A stretch of 64,000 bases of DNA, from NCBI GenBank assembly GCA_026119935.1, contig JALRMH010000073.1:1-64000 (forward strand), in the 5' to 3' direction. The notes under the pieces are model-generated. The model ran no database searches, was not told the DNA's origin, and was given only the letters and a program-made list of their open reading frames with translations. Every line of letters begins with the position of its first letter. Position 1 is the first letter of the stretch. Of the stretch, positions 54,401 through 64,000 are shown in pieces. Source of the stretch: Endothia cerciana. Its lineage: Eukaryota > Ascomycota > Sordariomycetes > Diaporthales > Cryphonectriaceae. A program made the position numbers and the translations under genes.

Positions 54401-56614
54401 TGATTCTGAGACCACTTCCCGACTAGCATTATCAACGACTGACCTTTGTCGCCCTGACATGGGGGATAGAGTGGCCTGGAGTCTCGTATCTTGAGAAGAG
54501 GTCGCATCAGGTCTTATCGGACTTCGTTCACTCCGAGAGACGTCATTATGGCGCGCAGCATCAGGTCGGGTATAGGCAGGTTCGCCCGATTCCAAATTCA
54601 TGGGTGGGTTGCTTGGCGTGTTTGGTGCGGTCCGGTTCGAGAGCATATCGCGTAGTTGTGGGGGGTTCGAGCGGTCTTTCTCTCGAGGCTCTGAACGACT
54701 CGAAGTCGCTCCGCTCCGCTGGTGCTTCGCAGGGTCAAGCTGCTGCCATTCCGCAACAGCGGTGGTATTCGAGGTACCTGCAGCAAGAATTTTCGTCTTA
54801 TCGAGAGATCGTGAGGGGCGATGGGGCTGACTCGGAGACAAGGTAGGCCTGGAAGGTGTGTTTGCAGGCGAGGATGGCACTCGTTCTGCTCTTCGGTCCT
54901 CAGACCGATTTTTCCCCGCCTGTTCTTCCCGCCCGGAGGGCTCCTGCCGCCTTGACATTCCATCTCGAGGGTCACCGAGAGGCATGTTGGAGGAAGAAAG
55001 GAAGTCGTTCTTCCTCTGGTCGCGATCGGTCTTCCCCGGACGACTTTGTGGTTGCGAATGTGACAACGAGGATTGACCGGTGGACACTGGAACAGAATAG
55101 CTGGTCCTGGGGTCCAACACATGATCGACTGCTTCAGAAGAGCGGTCCCCCACCGTGTAGCTCTTCGGAGGTTGCGTTTTGAAGGCGGCCATCTCACTCG
55201 GGTTGGGTGCTCGATTTCTGCCCAAGGACAGGTCGTCCCCTCTTGGTCGTTCTGGCGTTTCTTTACTCCGGCCGTACTGCTGGTCGCGTATGTTTTGCTG
55301 TAGCTGGTGAACGTCACCAGGTCCCGTTTTTGATGTGGTCGCGAGTGGCATCGGCTGTTTCCCCTTGTCGGGTCTTGAAGAGCGATTCCGCTCGTCCGGG
55401 GTCGTCCCCGAAGGTACCATGGATCCTCGCACGTCCTTCATCTTGACAATGAAGAGCGACTCAGCCGTCCTGATCTCGACGTCGTCCTTCCCTTCCGGCG
55501 GCTGCCTTCTCCCAGGTGTCGTTGCTTCTCTGCTAGAAGAACTAGAGGGCCCTGGGGCCGGCCTATGCCTCATTGCCTGCTCAGACCGAGGCTGATTCAA
55601 CATATCATCACCTCGAGGAGGGCGCGGCGGGGCTGCTCGGCCCTGGCCACTCCTTTCGACGGGCTCCTGGATGCCAGCATCCTTGGAGCCTCGAGGGTCG
55701 GCGTCACGGGAATGTTTCCGTCCAAAACTGAAAAGCGACCCGTTCTTCCTATGATTAGTTTTGTCAGCAGGGGCGGCACCCACCTTATTCTCTTCGTGGA
55801 TCTCCCGGTCTGCACCGGTTCGGGGCCTCGGGGAATCGATAGATCTATGTTGGCCTCCCGGGATGGCGGGATTCTGGCGGAGTGGTGAGCTCGCATGAGA
55901 CCGCGTATCGGGTCCGAGGCGCTCCGCGACAAGACGATCAGTGCGGCCTCCCTTGTCACCAGCACCGTTGCCCACACCATCGTTCCTCCTGAGAGCATAC
56001 TGAGTGGAGACGTCCGGTGTCAAACTCCTTTCCGGCGGCCTGTTTTGCTGTGGCCCTGTTCTCCCTTCCGGGGCCCTGGTGCCAGAAGATGCAGCCCTGC
56101 TGCTGCTTCCGGATGGTTCTTCGGGTGCGGCATACCGAGCGGGACCTGCTATTTGCTTCCCTTTCGACTGCTGCGACGGCGGAGTGTTGGGGGTTGTTGG
56201 CTGGACCAGCACGAACTTCGGATTCTCCTTAGCCGCTCCTAATTTTGTCCAGAATGAGTTATATGTCGTCATTCGCTTCGACTTGTCGGAATTCGAAGAT
56301 GAGGCATCGTCCATCTTGTAAGGCGATGGCCTTCTCGAAGCTGATGGGTCGCTCATCGGGAGGGGCGTAGTGTTGTTCTTCCTCACTTGATCACTGCTGC
56401 TGGTTTGGGACCGTGATGAAGAGGGACCGTCTAATCTTGGTGGCATAGCCTTGTTCTTGTTCTTCGGCTGCTGCTGCTGCTGCTGCTGCTGCTCGAGGTC
56501 CTCATTATCGTTGTGCTTGCGGCCCCCAGCCTTCAGACCCGCAGCCCAGAAGGACGGCGCGGTCGTCAGCCGCTTGTCCTTCTTCTTCGCCTTTTCGACC
56601 TTGGAAGGAGCCAT
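45476..56614 (-). CDS. Giant, largely disordered protein (3,668 residues predicted)
   Basis: Three exons: 56614-49291, 49225-48545 and 48477-45476. Two introns of 65 and 67 bp (phase 1, GTATGT..TTCAG and GTGGGT..TATAG) join three long frames into one product. It starts MAPSKVEKAKKKDKRLTTAP with two related short motifs (APSFWAAGLKAG and NSFWTKLGAAKEN) and a Gln run (about 43-50). About 2,000 residues follow of Ser/Arg/Pro/Asp-rich sequence without domains but with scattered short hydrophobic motifs (FRDWLQWGKKGKH, SSWLSRLVLSNPE, FKNRLRKMFGKSDHDEFE). The last 1,100 residues are extremely acidic (Glu/Asp/Ser-rich) and include five identical ETPVE units. No catalytic domain is found. Large acidic disordered proteins of filamentous fungi include scaffold and tether types, such as the leashin tether of Woronin bodies, but I cannot assign it. 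One gene rather than three is supported by the phase-matched introns. Confidence 0.75.
47361..47435 (-). repeat. 15-bp coding tandem repeat (five perfect units)
   Basis: Five identical copies of TCGACTGGTGTTTCC (plus strand) with degenerate copies on both sides. They encode a pentapeptide Glu-Thr-Pro-Val-Glu repeat in the acidic part of the giant protein. Perfect identity suggests recent expansion. Confidence 0.95.
56468..56494 (-). repeat. CAG-type trinucleotide repeat encoding polyglutamine
   Basis: A run of about nine GCT/CTG triplets on the plus strand, read as consecutive glutamines near residues 43-50 of the giant protein. Confidence 0.93.
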
Positions 56615-56707
56615 CTCGACGGCTGCTGTGATCTCTCGGTAGTGGTAGTAAGCTCCATCCTGAACACAAGGCCCCTCCGCGCAGCGGTTGGTGACCCTCT
56701 ACGCCTT

Positions 56708-58084
56708 TTAGATGGTCTCCAGTGGTCGGGTGTGTGGGACGTATCTTTGGCAGGGGGACCCAATCCGGTGTGGGCTACAGTGCATGCCCCCACCCGGCCG
56801 CCACCGCCGGACCGCCTGGGCGCTTAGCCGGGGCCCACTGTGCACTGCTGGCGGTGCAGCGACTGGGATCATCTGCGAGGGAGGTGACTTGTTCGATTGG
56901 CGAGAGCGTCTCGAACGTGTAGGGCCATGCGGCATTGGCTCGGGACAAAGAGGCGATCGAGGGCGCTGAAACACTGGCTGCAGGTGCCCCATTCGTATAC
57001 GAAGATCAACGGGCTTGGTCCTGTAGTGATCAGCTGAGGAGGGTTGTTGCTCGTATGGTGCTCCCGCGAGACACAGAACAGCAACTGGAGATATCACGAG
57101 TCGCAAGGTGTCACTGTTTGATTTGACCACAGGTGACTGACCAACAACGGGAGAGGGTGATGCGATGTAGGCACAGACTGCTCGCCTCCCTCGACCTGTA
57201 GGGCGTGACACCGGAACTCCCCTTCGGAAAGGGAAGAAGGGGAGGCAATACCAAAGCAGGTGTTCAAGGAGTAACGAGTCTCTCCTCGAAAGCCTGGACT
57301 CTGCTGCGTATTCTCCTCGCAACTCCGCCATGAGCCCAAAGGAAATGTATCTCCCCTCGTCGTCTAAAGTAGAGATATCCTCAACATGGGCCCCTTGGCC
57401 TGGTTCAGCCGAGTGTCTAGGTGCATTTTTCCTGCATTCACCATTCTGCGCATGTGATAGACGCAAATATGTCTGGGGCGAAATGTGGTGCAAAGAGCGA
57501 AAGTCGTGTTGGGAACCGAATCTAGAAGCGTCACCATACTCATGACCGGCATGAGACAAGTGGGGCCAGATAGGTACCTCGAACTCTCCTCCGTGATGGA
57601 TCTCCGCAACAGCTGGTAGACGATAGTCCTGCAAGGGAGCCGCACAACCCCGGACTAGAAGACGTTGACCTCTCTCATCCTCAACTCGTAGCCTCGCAGC
57701 TGGCCGCGATCCTGGCCCCCAACTCAGTCTAGCTCTTCCTGCAGCGCCGACGACGCTGCCTTTCAGTGCCCTCCGCGAACACGGAATATCGTCATAGTCG
57801 AGCGCCATCTCCTGGCACTTGTCGACAGCCGCACGCCCAGACCCAGCACAGGCTCGTCCTCCGTGCATAGTGTCCACAAGACGTCCACCGAAAGATAACC
57901 CGGCCCGGAGGCCGAGGCTCGTCTCGGTCGAGGCGCCCTGGCCTCGTCCATGTGACGTGCGACTGACGATGCGTCTCGAACGCCGCAGAACAGCGATGCC
58001 AGCTCGTGGGGACGGGTGACAAGGCCGATCACGCGTCTCGCCCCAGATAGCCGCGTAAACAGCCGCGAAGGAATGCCCATCCAT
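56708..58084 (-). CDS. Doubtful open reading frame, 458 codons, no recognised domain
   Basis: An uninterrupted frame from the ATG at 58084 (MDGHSFAAVYAAIWGE) to a stop at 56708, ending only 93 bp upstream of the giant gene's start codon and on the same strand. Composition is partly protein-like (DYRLPAVAEIHHGGEFEVPIWPH) but rich in Arg, Ser, Pro and His, with little codon third-position bias. No family or signal peptide is seen. A Leu-rich hydrophobic segment lies in the middle (SLLLEHLLWYCLPFFPF). It could be a lineage-specific gene, or a chance frame in the long 5' leader and promoter of the giant gene. I cannot decide from sequence alone. Confidence 0.3.
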   Translation of the reverse strand: MDGHSFAAVYAAIWGETRDRPCHPSPRAGIAVLRRSRRIVSRTSHGRGQGASTETSLGLRAGLSFGGRLVDTMHGGRACAGSGRAAVDKCQEMALDYDDIPCSRRALKGSVVGAAGRARLSWGPGSRPAARLRVEDERGQRLLVRGCAAPLQDYRLPAVAEIHHGGEFEVPIWPHLSHAGHEYGDASRFGSQHDFRSLHHISPQTYLRLSHAQNGECRKNAPRHSAEPGQGAHVEDISTLDDEGRYISFGLMAELRGEYAAESRLSRRDSLLLEHLLWYCLPFFPFRRGVPVSRPTGRGRRAVCAYIASPSPVVGQSPVVKSNSDTLRLVISPVAVLCLAGAPYEQQPSSADHYRTKPVDLRIRMGHLQPVFQRPRSPLCPEPMPHGPTRSRRSRQSNKSPPSQMIPVAAPPAVHSGPRLSAQAVRRWRPGGGMHCSPHRIGSPCQRYVPHTRPLETI

Positions 58085-59284
58085 ACTGACGGGCGCATAG
58101 TCCGGGACAGTCCAGACGCTGAACGAACGCCGCACCACCACCAAGGCGGGCCCAGCAGGCGTTATGGGTTTCCCTTGAATAGCAAGGATGGGACGTCGTT
58201 GGCGCGCTGGGGTCGGGCACGGCCGCCCCCCCCCCCCCCAAAAAAAAAGAGCCCTGCGCCAGGAGCAAGGCTAGCGGCACTCGTTGATTGGGCCACAAGT
58301 CGATTCGCTTCCCCGCGCCTCGCAGCCTCCTCCACCAGGCTCTGGGCCCCCCCCGGCTGCCGATCCTCAGTGGCCGCCTTAAGCGCTGGGCATTGAGGCG
58401 GCGGTCATACTGTAACATGTCGCCCAGGTCCAGAACCATGGCGACTGCCAACCTCGCTTCGGCCAACCATCCTGCCGTTATACGTCCGTCAATGCCTGGC
58501 TATGGAGGTACACGGCAGCTATGTAACCCGTGAAGCAAAGAAGCCACCCTCGTCGGCCGCCCCTCGGGCACCGCCAGCCTGCTTCCCCGACCGGTGGACA
58601 TTGGGGCTAGCCTGTTACGGCGGCAACACGCATTCAAGCCTAAGCGACCGTCAGACGGAATAAACATTGAAACCACGGTCGGCGATTGGGATCGACCGGT
58701 CACCAGTCTCACCCACGGCTACGAGGTCGCCGCAAGGTTTGACAGCTGCACTAACTTCGGGTGTCCCGCGCTTGTTCGCCCAATTTAGCTAGGGGAAAGG
58801 CAGAGGTCCTTGGAAACGTATCAAGGGCACGTAGAGCAAAGGCCGGGAGATGTGGAGCCCGTGGGGTGCACGTATAATATGGATATGCGTGAGGCTGAAG
58901 GAAGTAAAGAAAGTCAAGTTTTGTACGCCCCACTCCCTCAATCTTCGGCACGTCTAGGCTAGCAGTGAAAATGAAGCAGTCCCCGCAAATTAACAATCGA
59001 GCTTTCACCCATCCACACCTGCTCAGATACAATATCGCATCTGGCCTCATTACCATTCTGTCTGTTTCTGTCGTGGGCTTCCGGAAGGCCTGACTAGCCG
59101 CCACCAGTTTGAAGTATGGCCTGGGTGATGGCATCAGCCTATCCTGGGGGACCCATACTCGCATAGTAGTGCTCTGTGAACCATCAAAACCACCGGATAG
59201 GACCTGTGCGCGTATGGGCAGATCAGCGCCTGACTTGATGTCGAACATGTTCTCGACTATGACTATCCGAGATGCCCGCGCATT
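58085..59284. other. Intergenic region with compound C/A tract
   Basis: About 1.2 kb containing 14 C directly followed by 9 A (58,226-58,248). Other frames (for example 58,751-59,248 minus) lack domain features. No supportable gene. Confidence 0.5.
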
Positions 59285-61065
59285 CTAGCCCAGCAGGTCG
59301 TCCAGTCCCGAGCTTCCGCTCGCCGCCGGCTGGCTACCGCGCATCGGCTGCGGTGCGGGGGCCGGAGCTCCCCAGATCCCGGCACTGCTCTTCTCCTTCG
59401 CGAGCTGACCCATAGCAGGACCAGCAGTGGTGTTCGCCTTCTTGTTGCCAACTCCGCTCGCACTTGCCCACAGGGCACCGAACGCGTCACCACCCGCGGG
59501 CTTCTTGGCGGCCGAAGAGCCTGTGCTGACGGGCTTCAGAGCGCCCATACCTCCCGTGGATGCGGGCGTCGAGCTGGCGCTAGGTGCCTGTACGGAGGTA
59601 AAATAATTCGGGCCGGAGGGCTGATAGCCAACGCCCGCGGGTTTGTTGGCAGAGGGAGTCATGGTCGTGGATGCGAGAGGGGTGCTGAAGGCGGAGTAAT
59701 TGACCCCGGAGGGCGTCGAGGTGCTGGCAGGCGGAGGAGAGATTGAAGACAGACCAACCATATTGTTGAGGTTGGTCTGCTGCGGTGCGGAGACGGGAGC
59801 CGGAGCAGCGAAGGTGGCACCCGAGGCGTTGGATGTCATGAGCGGGTTGGAGAAGGCGTTTTGCGAGGCGGATGGCTGGCCCGCTGGAGCGGCCTCCTGG
59901 AAATCGTCAAACTCGTCGTCGTCATTGGCGGCGGGAGCAGCCACGGGAGCAGCCAGCGAGGCCAGACCAGAGCCGTTTGATGGGGCAGTGGGAGCTGCTG
60001 AAGTCGAGGGGGCCGGGTCGTCGAACGAGAACAGGTCGACTTCGGATTCCTTCTTCTTTGGAGGCGGCGCGGAGGGGGTTGTCTTCTTCGTGCCGGCTCG
60101 TTCTGTAGTCCTCCTCGAGACCCGTGAAGGCGCCGGCTTGTCTTCCCCGTCAAACTCGTCGTATTCCTCGAACTGGTCTTGTCTGCGGCTGCTGCTATCG
60201 CCGTACTCGCTGGTCTGTCCTCCGAAACCACCGCCGTCTCCATACACACCGCCAGAGTAACCGCCGTACCCGCCCGCAGAACTGCCGCCAGTCTCACTGC
60301 CAAATCCACCATATCGGCTGCTGCTGCTGGAGGAGAAGCCTCCGGCGCCTCCCTCCACACCTGTGTACTTGGCTTTGTTGGCGCGTGCCTTCTTCCGCTC
60401 TGCTCGGATCCTTTCCACATCGCTCAGGAGATCGGTGAGCTCCTTGGCTCGGTTTCGCACGTTGACGCCCTGGTCCTTGCCGTTCTGGTCGATGAAGTGG
60501 AACTGGCGCAACATCTTGAGCAGGGTCAGGTGGGATCGGGCATCGTCAATAACGCGCTCGGAGCCGTGCTTGATCAGGTACTCGAGAAGCTGCAGGGCTT
60601 TGTAGATCTGTCGCCATTCCTCGGCGGCCTTTTCTGTGAACCGCCGGTAGATCATAGGCATGATCTCGTTGAGGGTTTGGCTGTTCGTAGATCGTCAGCG
60701 ACGCCGCCGAGATGTTGCATTGAAGGGGCTGGCCATACTAGTTGAAGGTGCCGTTGGCGATCTCCTGCATCATGGTTGACGAGGCTCCCCATGGCTCGTT
60801 GTTTGTTGCCTCTCGCACCTGGTGCGTCGGTTTTCAGCGATAGGCCGCATCGCGGAAAGGGGATGGGATCGGGATTACCTTCGCCTCCATCTCGGTGTAG
60901 TTCATCACGGCTGTTGCCGGCAATGTCAGTCCCTGATGCTGTAGCCAGCATGGTCACGTCTTCTCCTCGGCTCCTCTGCTCACCATTTTGAACCTTCCGT
61001 ACTCCTGCCTTGAGATCATACAAGGACAGGTTGGAAACCGTGTCCTTCAGGGAGTTGAGATCCAT
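59285..61065 (-). CDS. Epsin-like ENTH-domain protein (Ent3 type)
   Basis: Four exons: 61065-60984, 60910-60879, 60818-60739 and 60680-59285. Introns of 73, 60 and 58 bp interrupt the ENTH domain, and the joined product is 529 residues. The ENTH domain (about 1-150) is complete after splicing: MDLNSLKDTVSNLSLYDLKA, AVMNYTEMEAKVREATNNEPWG, MMQEIANGTFNYQTLNEIMPMIYRRF, then EEWRQIYKALQLLEYLIKHGSERV and FHFIDQNGKDQGVNVRNRAKEL. ENTH domains bind phosphoinositides, and the Ent3/Ent5 and epsinR group work in clathrin- and Gga/AP-1-dependent traffic at the trans-Golgi and endosomes. The tail is Gly/Ser/Tyr-rich, then contains acidic Phe motifs (VDLFSFDDP, DDEFDDFQEAA) of the kind that bind adaptor ear domains. 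Several short Gly/Ala/Trp patches (FGALWASASG, AGIWGAPAP) follow. No UIM is obvious, which also favours the Ent3 type over Ent1/2. Confidence 0.92.
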
Positions 61066-63076
61066 TCCGACGGACGTTTGGACTTGTCGTCGTGGTAGGG
61101 AACGGGCAGTAACAACGAATCGAGATGCAAGAGAATGGCAGCGCCGTAGAAGCTGGGGTGCTGGCGGCGTCCAGGTCCTTTGTCGATTGAGTAGTCAGTC
61201 GTCTCTCGTGAATTGCGACAGCACACGTTCAATTAAAGCTGGCCCAGGGCCATCGCTCCGTTCCAATGTTCCAGGAAAACGTTAGTGCCAATGCCGGCCA
61301 AGGCCCCCTGAATACTCCTGGGGCTGACTAAGACGCCATGAATAGCAGCGGACTGTCTGAGGCCAATGTTTCTACCAACCCCGTGCTTCTGGCGATCTAA
61401 CGTGGATACTTAATTCATGGACTCATGCTCACCAATTTGATTCCATATTGTATTGAGGTATCCAGGTGCCGCCTTGACTGCCCATACCAATCCGTACGGC
61501 TCAAGTGCTGTCCGTGGACCACTCTCGGGAACTCCCCTAACCCGAACCCTTTCTTTCTCACATACCAATGTCACAGAGAGCCTCGTTCAAGAACAAGGCT
61601 GTTCATCATGTTCATCTATATAAACATGTGACTAGGAAGCACTGATGTTACTAGAGAGCAGATATCCCATCAGTAGGGCTGAATTTCAGGATCTTTGTTG
61701 GTTATATATGAAGTTGTTTCCAGGGGCGTAGGGCAGGATTTTGATAGCGAGCGACCACGTCAATGACAACCCTGGCGATGTCTCGCATTTGAAAACTTTC
61801 TCGGATGGGACAACTCAACATCAACAGCTTCGATCCCACCCACCGCTCCTCTCATCATCCCCACCAGGCCCGTGCTTGAGCAGTTGGCCTTGTTGACTGC
61901 ATAGGAAGCTTCAATTTTCATATTCACACTTATCTCATACGGTACGTCCATCACTTTCCTGCTGCGGCTTGTCCTAGCCCAGGGACGCTCGGAGAGACCT
62001 CGACGCAGACTCGATTCATCCCTTTCAACGGCCCGAGTGAAGTCATGCGTGAGCGCAGTGAGACCCCAGAACCCACCAGGTCCATCACGGCCATGCGTGG
62101 GCTCGCCAGTGGCCCGCCCAAGGGGGACACTGAAGACGCAGGACTCGGCACCCTCAGGTGGGGGCTCAACCTGCTAGCCCCTACATCCCGAGGTCCTCTC
62201 TGGCCGACCCAAGTGGCGGTTGCGCGGTTGCCAGCATCGAGGGCGTGCGACCTGCAGAACGCACAGGACGCAGACAGCAAGCACACCACCGCAGTACCGG
62301 CCGGCCAGCGTACAGCCTACACCTAACGGTTGGACTGGAATGGTGGAGGAGCACAGCTGCATCGGCTGAAGCTTGCGTCTGCATGGGTAGCTCCTTGCAC
62401 CTCGGACCGCCGTCCCTATCACGGATAGCAGGGCAGCGAAGTACACCCAGCCTCTCAGGCATCCTCCTACGACCTGGGCGCACCGGCGAGGTGGGAAGCG
62501 CTGAAGACCCTGTCGTGACCATGAAGGGCGGCAAGTTGGCCACAGACAGGACCGTCATGACGCCTCTCCTGGCTCAGCGACCGAGGTCTGACCTTGGTGC
62601 CGCCCCGTACGGGCTTGGGCCGATGTCCCCTCGAGGTTCCAAGTGGTTCGCCCTGCAGATTTCTGCACCAGCTCAGGGGTGGCGCTGGACAAATACTCCT
62701 CCGCCACCACTGCGGACCCCCCCTTTCCTACCCCTCCTTCCCCCAGTGCCACGACCTACGGGCGGTATGCGAGGCCTGGAAGGGGGTCTCTTTAGGGGAG
62801 CAGAGAGATCACGAAGGCCCTCCCTCTGGGCAGCTCCTCGCCCAGCTGCTCAGTAGCAGCCCGGCGGGTTCGGGCTGGGCTCTTTTCGCCTGTCTGCTGG
62901 ACTCGGGGGCTGGAATTCTGGGCTGTGTCCCCTCTGGTCCGACTGCCTGGCTGGAACCCCCGCCGTACCGAGTGTTTTGAGTTTTGCTGGTTGGATCACC
63001 CCTGTACCCGCCCCGTTTTGCTAACAGCTCACGCCATTCGTCCAGTCGCCGACCGTCGCTCGTCACCGTAGCAAAT
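61066..63076. other. Two-kilobase intergenic region before cyclophilin
   Basis: Frames of 60-230 codons between 61,951 and 62,980 occur on both strands over the same GC-rich DNA, in several phases, without domain features, so they look like chance frames. The left end is the epsin promoter and the right end the cyclophilin promoter. No gene is supported. Confidence 0.45.
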
Positions 63077-63516
63077 ATGGCTGCCCCGCTTCTGTCGATG
63101 CCCCGCGTCGCCATTACTTCAACCTGCTTCCGTTCAGCAGCTTCTTCTGCCCCTCGTTTTCCCTCCCCTTCTTCCTTCCACACCACCTTCAAGCCCTTCT
63201 CAGCTTCGACATCTTCTGCCCTCAGACAGTCAACCAAGCCAATCTCATCCCGGTTCTTCTCATCAACTTCCATCGCCATGTCTAACAGGGTGTAAGTATA
63301 GCTCCTCAGCCTTCCTCACCCTGGGGGCATCGCCCCTCCCTCTAGCCCTCTCGCCGCAGTCGAGCTTCGACCTGCCCGTGGGCTCCTGGGGGTTTTCTAA
63401 GCAAGCTCAATGCTAACACCGCCTTCGACAGCTTTTTCGACATTGAGTGGGAGGGTCCCGTCCTGGACGCCAACTACCGTCCCACCAACGAGGTCAAGGG
63501 TAAGTCCCACAGCTAC

Positions 63517-63557
<41 letters not shown>

Positions 63558-64000
63558 CCATCATCACCATCCTCAACATCTCCTCCACATCGTCCTCATC
63601 ATCATCATCAATGATCATCAAGCCATCATCATCACCATCAACACCGCCTTCCCTCTATTTAGTCCTCCTATCGACATCTTTCCCCCCCCCCCCTCGAGCA
63701 CAGCCACCCCCTCAGCTGTACCCGCGGCCCATCATCACCCACCCATTTTACTTCCCCCACACGGTCATCCCATCGCCCTATGACATCGGAACAGCTGCTA
63801 ACGCCCACATTCCCATCGTACAGTCCAGAACGGCCGCATCAACTTCGAGCTCTACAACAACATCGTCCCCAAGACTGCCGAGAACTTCCGTGCTCTTTGC
63901 ACCGGCGAGAAGGGTTTCGGTTACAAGGGCTCCTCCTTCCACCGTATCATCCCCGAGTTCATGCTCCAGGGTGGTGACTTCACCCGTGGCAACGTCAGTA
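63077..64000 (+). CDS. Cyclophilin (peptidyl-prolyl isomerase), 5' part, runs off the window
   Basis: Exons 63077-63291, 63432-63499 and 63824-63993, with introns of 140 and 324 bp. A GTCAGT donor at 63994 suggests another intron crosses the window end. The first 151 codons are visible. The leader (MAAPLLSMPRVAITSTCFRS...RFFSSTSIA) is Ser/Arg-rich without acidic residues, as in mitochondrial targeting signals. An internal ATG (63278, MSNRVFFDIEWEG) immediately before the cyclophilin domain fits a cytosolic form from the same gene, as described for Neurospora-type cyclophilins. The domain begins VFFDIEWEGPVLDANYRPTNEVKVQNG and reaches FHRIIPEFMLQGGDFTRGN, containing the catalytic Arg-Ile-Ile-Pro segment (FHRIIP). 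The fold isomerises X-Pro bonds and is the target of cyclosporin A. The active site and C-terminus lie beyond the window. Confidence 0.93.
63517..63570. repeat. (CAT)n microsatellite in cyclophilin intron 2
   Basis: A near-perfect CAT/ATC trinucleotide run within the 324-bp second intron, with a second shorter patch at about 63,595-63,640. It accounts for the intron's unusual length relative to others in the window. Confidence 0.92.

Noticed and set aside
61951..62980. Several frames of up to 232 codons upstream of cyclophilin
   Set aside because: Mutually overlapping, Pro/Arg/Gly-rich, no domains; typical chance frames in GC-rich non-coding DNA.
1..64000. CRISPR arrays, insertion sequences, bacterial operons, riboswitches and a biosynthetic gene cluster core
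   Set aside because: None is present. Repeats are microsatellites or coding minisatellites, no transposase or reverse transcriptase motif was seen, and no PKS, NRPS or terpene synthase gene lies in the window.

Overview
The window is nuclear DNA of a filamentous ascomycete (Pezizomycotina, most likely a Sordariomycete). Protein-coding genes are interrupted by short introns (50-140 bp, one of 324 bp) with GT...AG ends, flanking DNA runs from 0.4 to 2 kb, coding DNA is GC-rich, and the recognisable proteins are typical of that group: a kinesin-8, an epsin-type ENTH protein, a BuGZ-like zinc finger protein, a PXB/DUF3818 protein, and secreted carbohydrate-active enzymes. Exon structures were worked out by eye from splice sites and reading-frame continuity. 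Where given, each joined reading frame is an exact multiple of three.

Layout. 0-13.7 kb: minus-strand genes for kinesin-8, a secreted GH115 alpha-glucuronidase, a linalool dehydratase/isomerase-like protein and a BuGZ-like zinc finger protein. 15-20 kb: plus-strand PXB/DUF3818 protein and a secreted GH131 glucanase. 20.6-25.8 kb is less conserved: an ankyrin fragment without a visible ATG, a secreted protein of unknown function, a disrupted nucleoside-monophosphate kinase and an intron-containing tRNA-Ser(GCT). 27.9-38.2 kb: an aldo/keto reductase, a divergent RNase III-domain protein with an 18-bp-repeat Lys/Ala tail, a small hypothetical gene, a metal-dependent amidohydrolase, a secreted spherulin-4 (GH135-like) protein and a conserved 554-residue protein. 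40-44.8 kb: an Asp/Glu racemase-like gene, two small orphan genes and a membrane-anchored hemerythrin-like protein. 45.5-56.6 kb: one three-exon gene for a predicted 3,668-residue, mostly disordered protein with a very acidic C-terminal third, preceded by a doubtful 458-codon frame. 59.3-61.1 kb: an epsin/Ent3-type ENTH protein. 63.1 kb to the end: the 5' part of a cyclophilin gene with a mitochondrial-type leader and an internal ATG.

There is no operon logic and no classical biosynthetic cluster core (PKS, NRPS or terpene synthase). GH115, GH131 and the spherulin-4 protein fit a fungus that attacks plant and fungal polysaccharides. The least conventional items are the LDI-like enzyme, the RNase III-like protein with an altered first metal-site motif, the giant disordered protein, the unrecognised secreted protein and the many long C/G homopolymers, three of which are compound C-then-A tracts.
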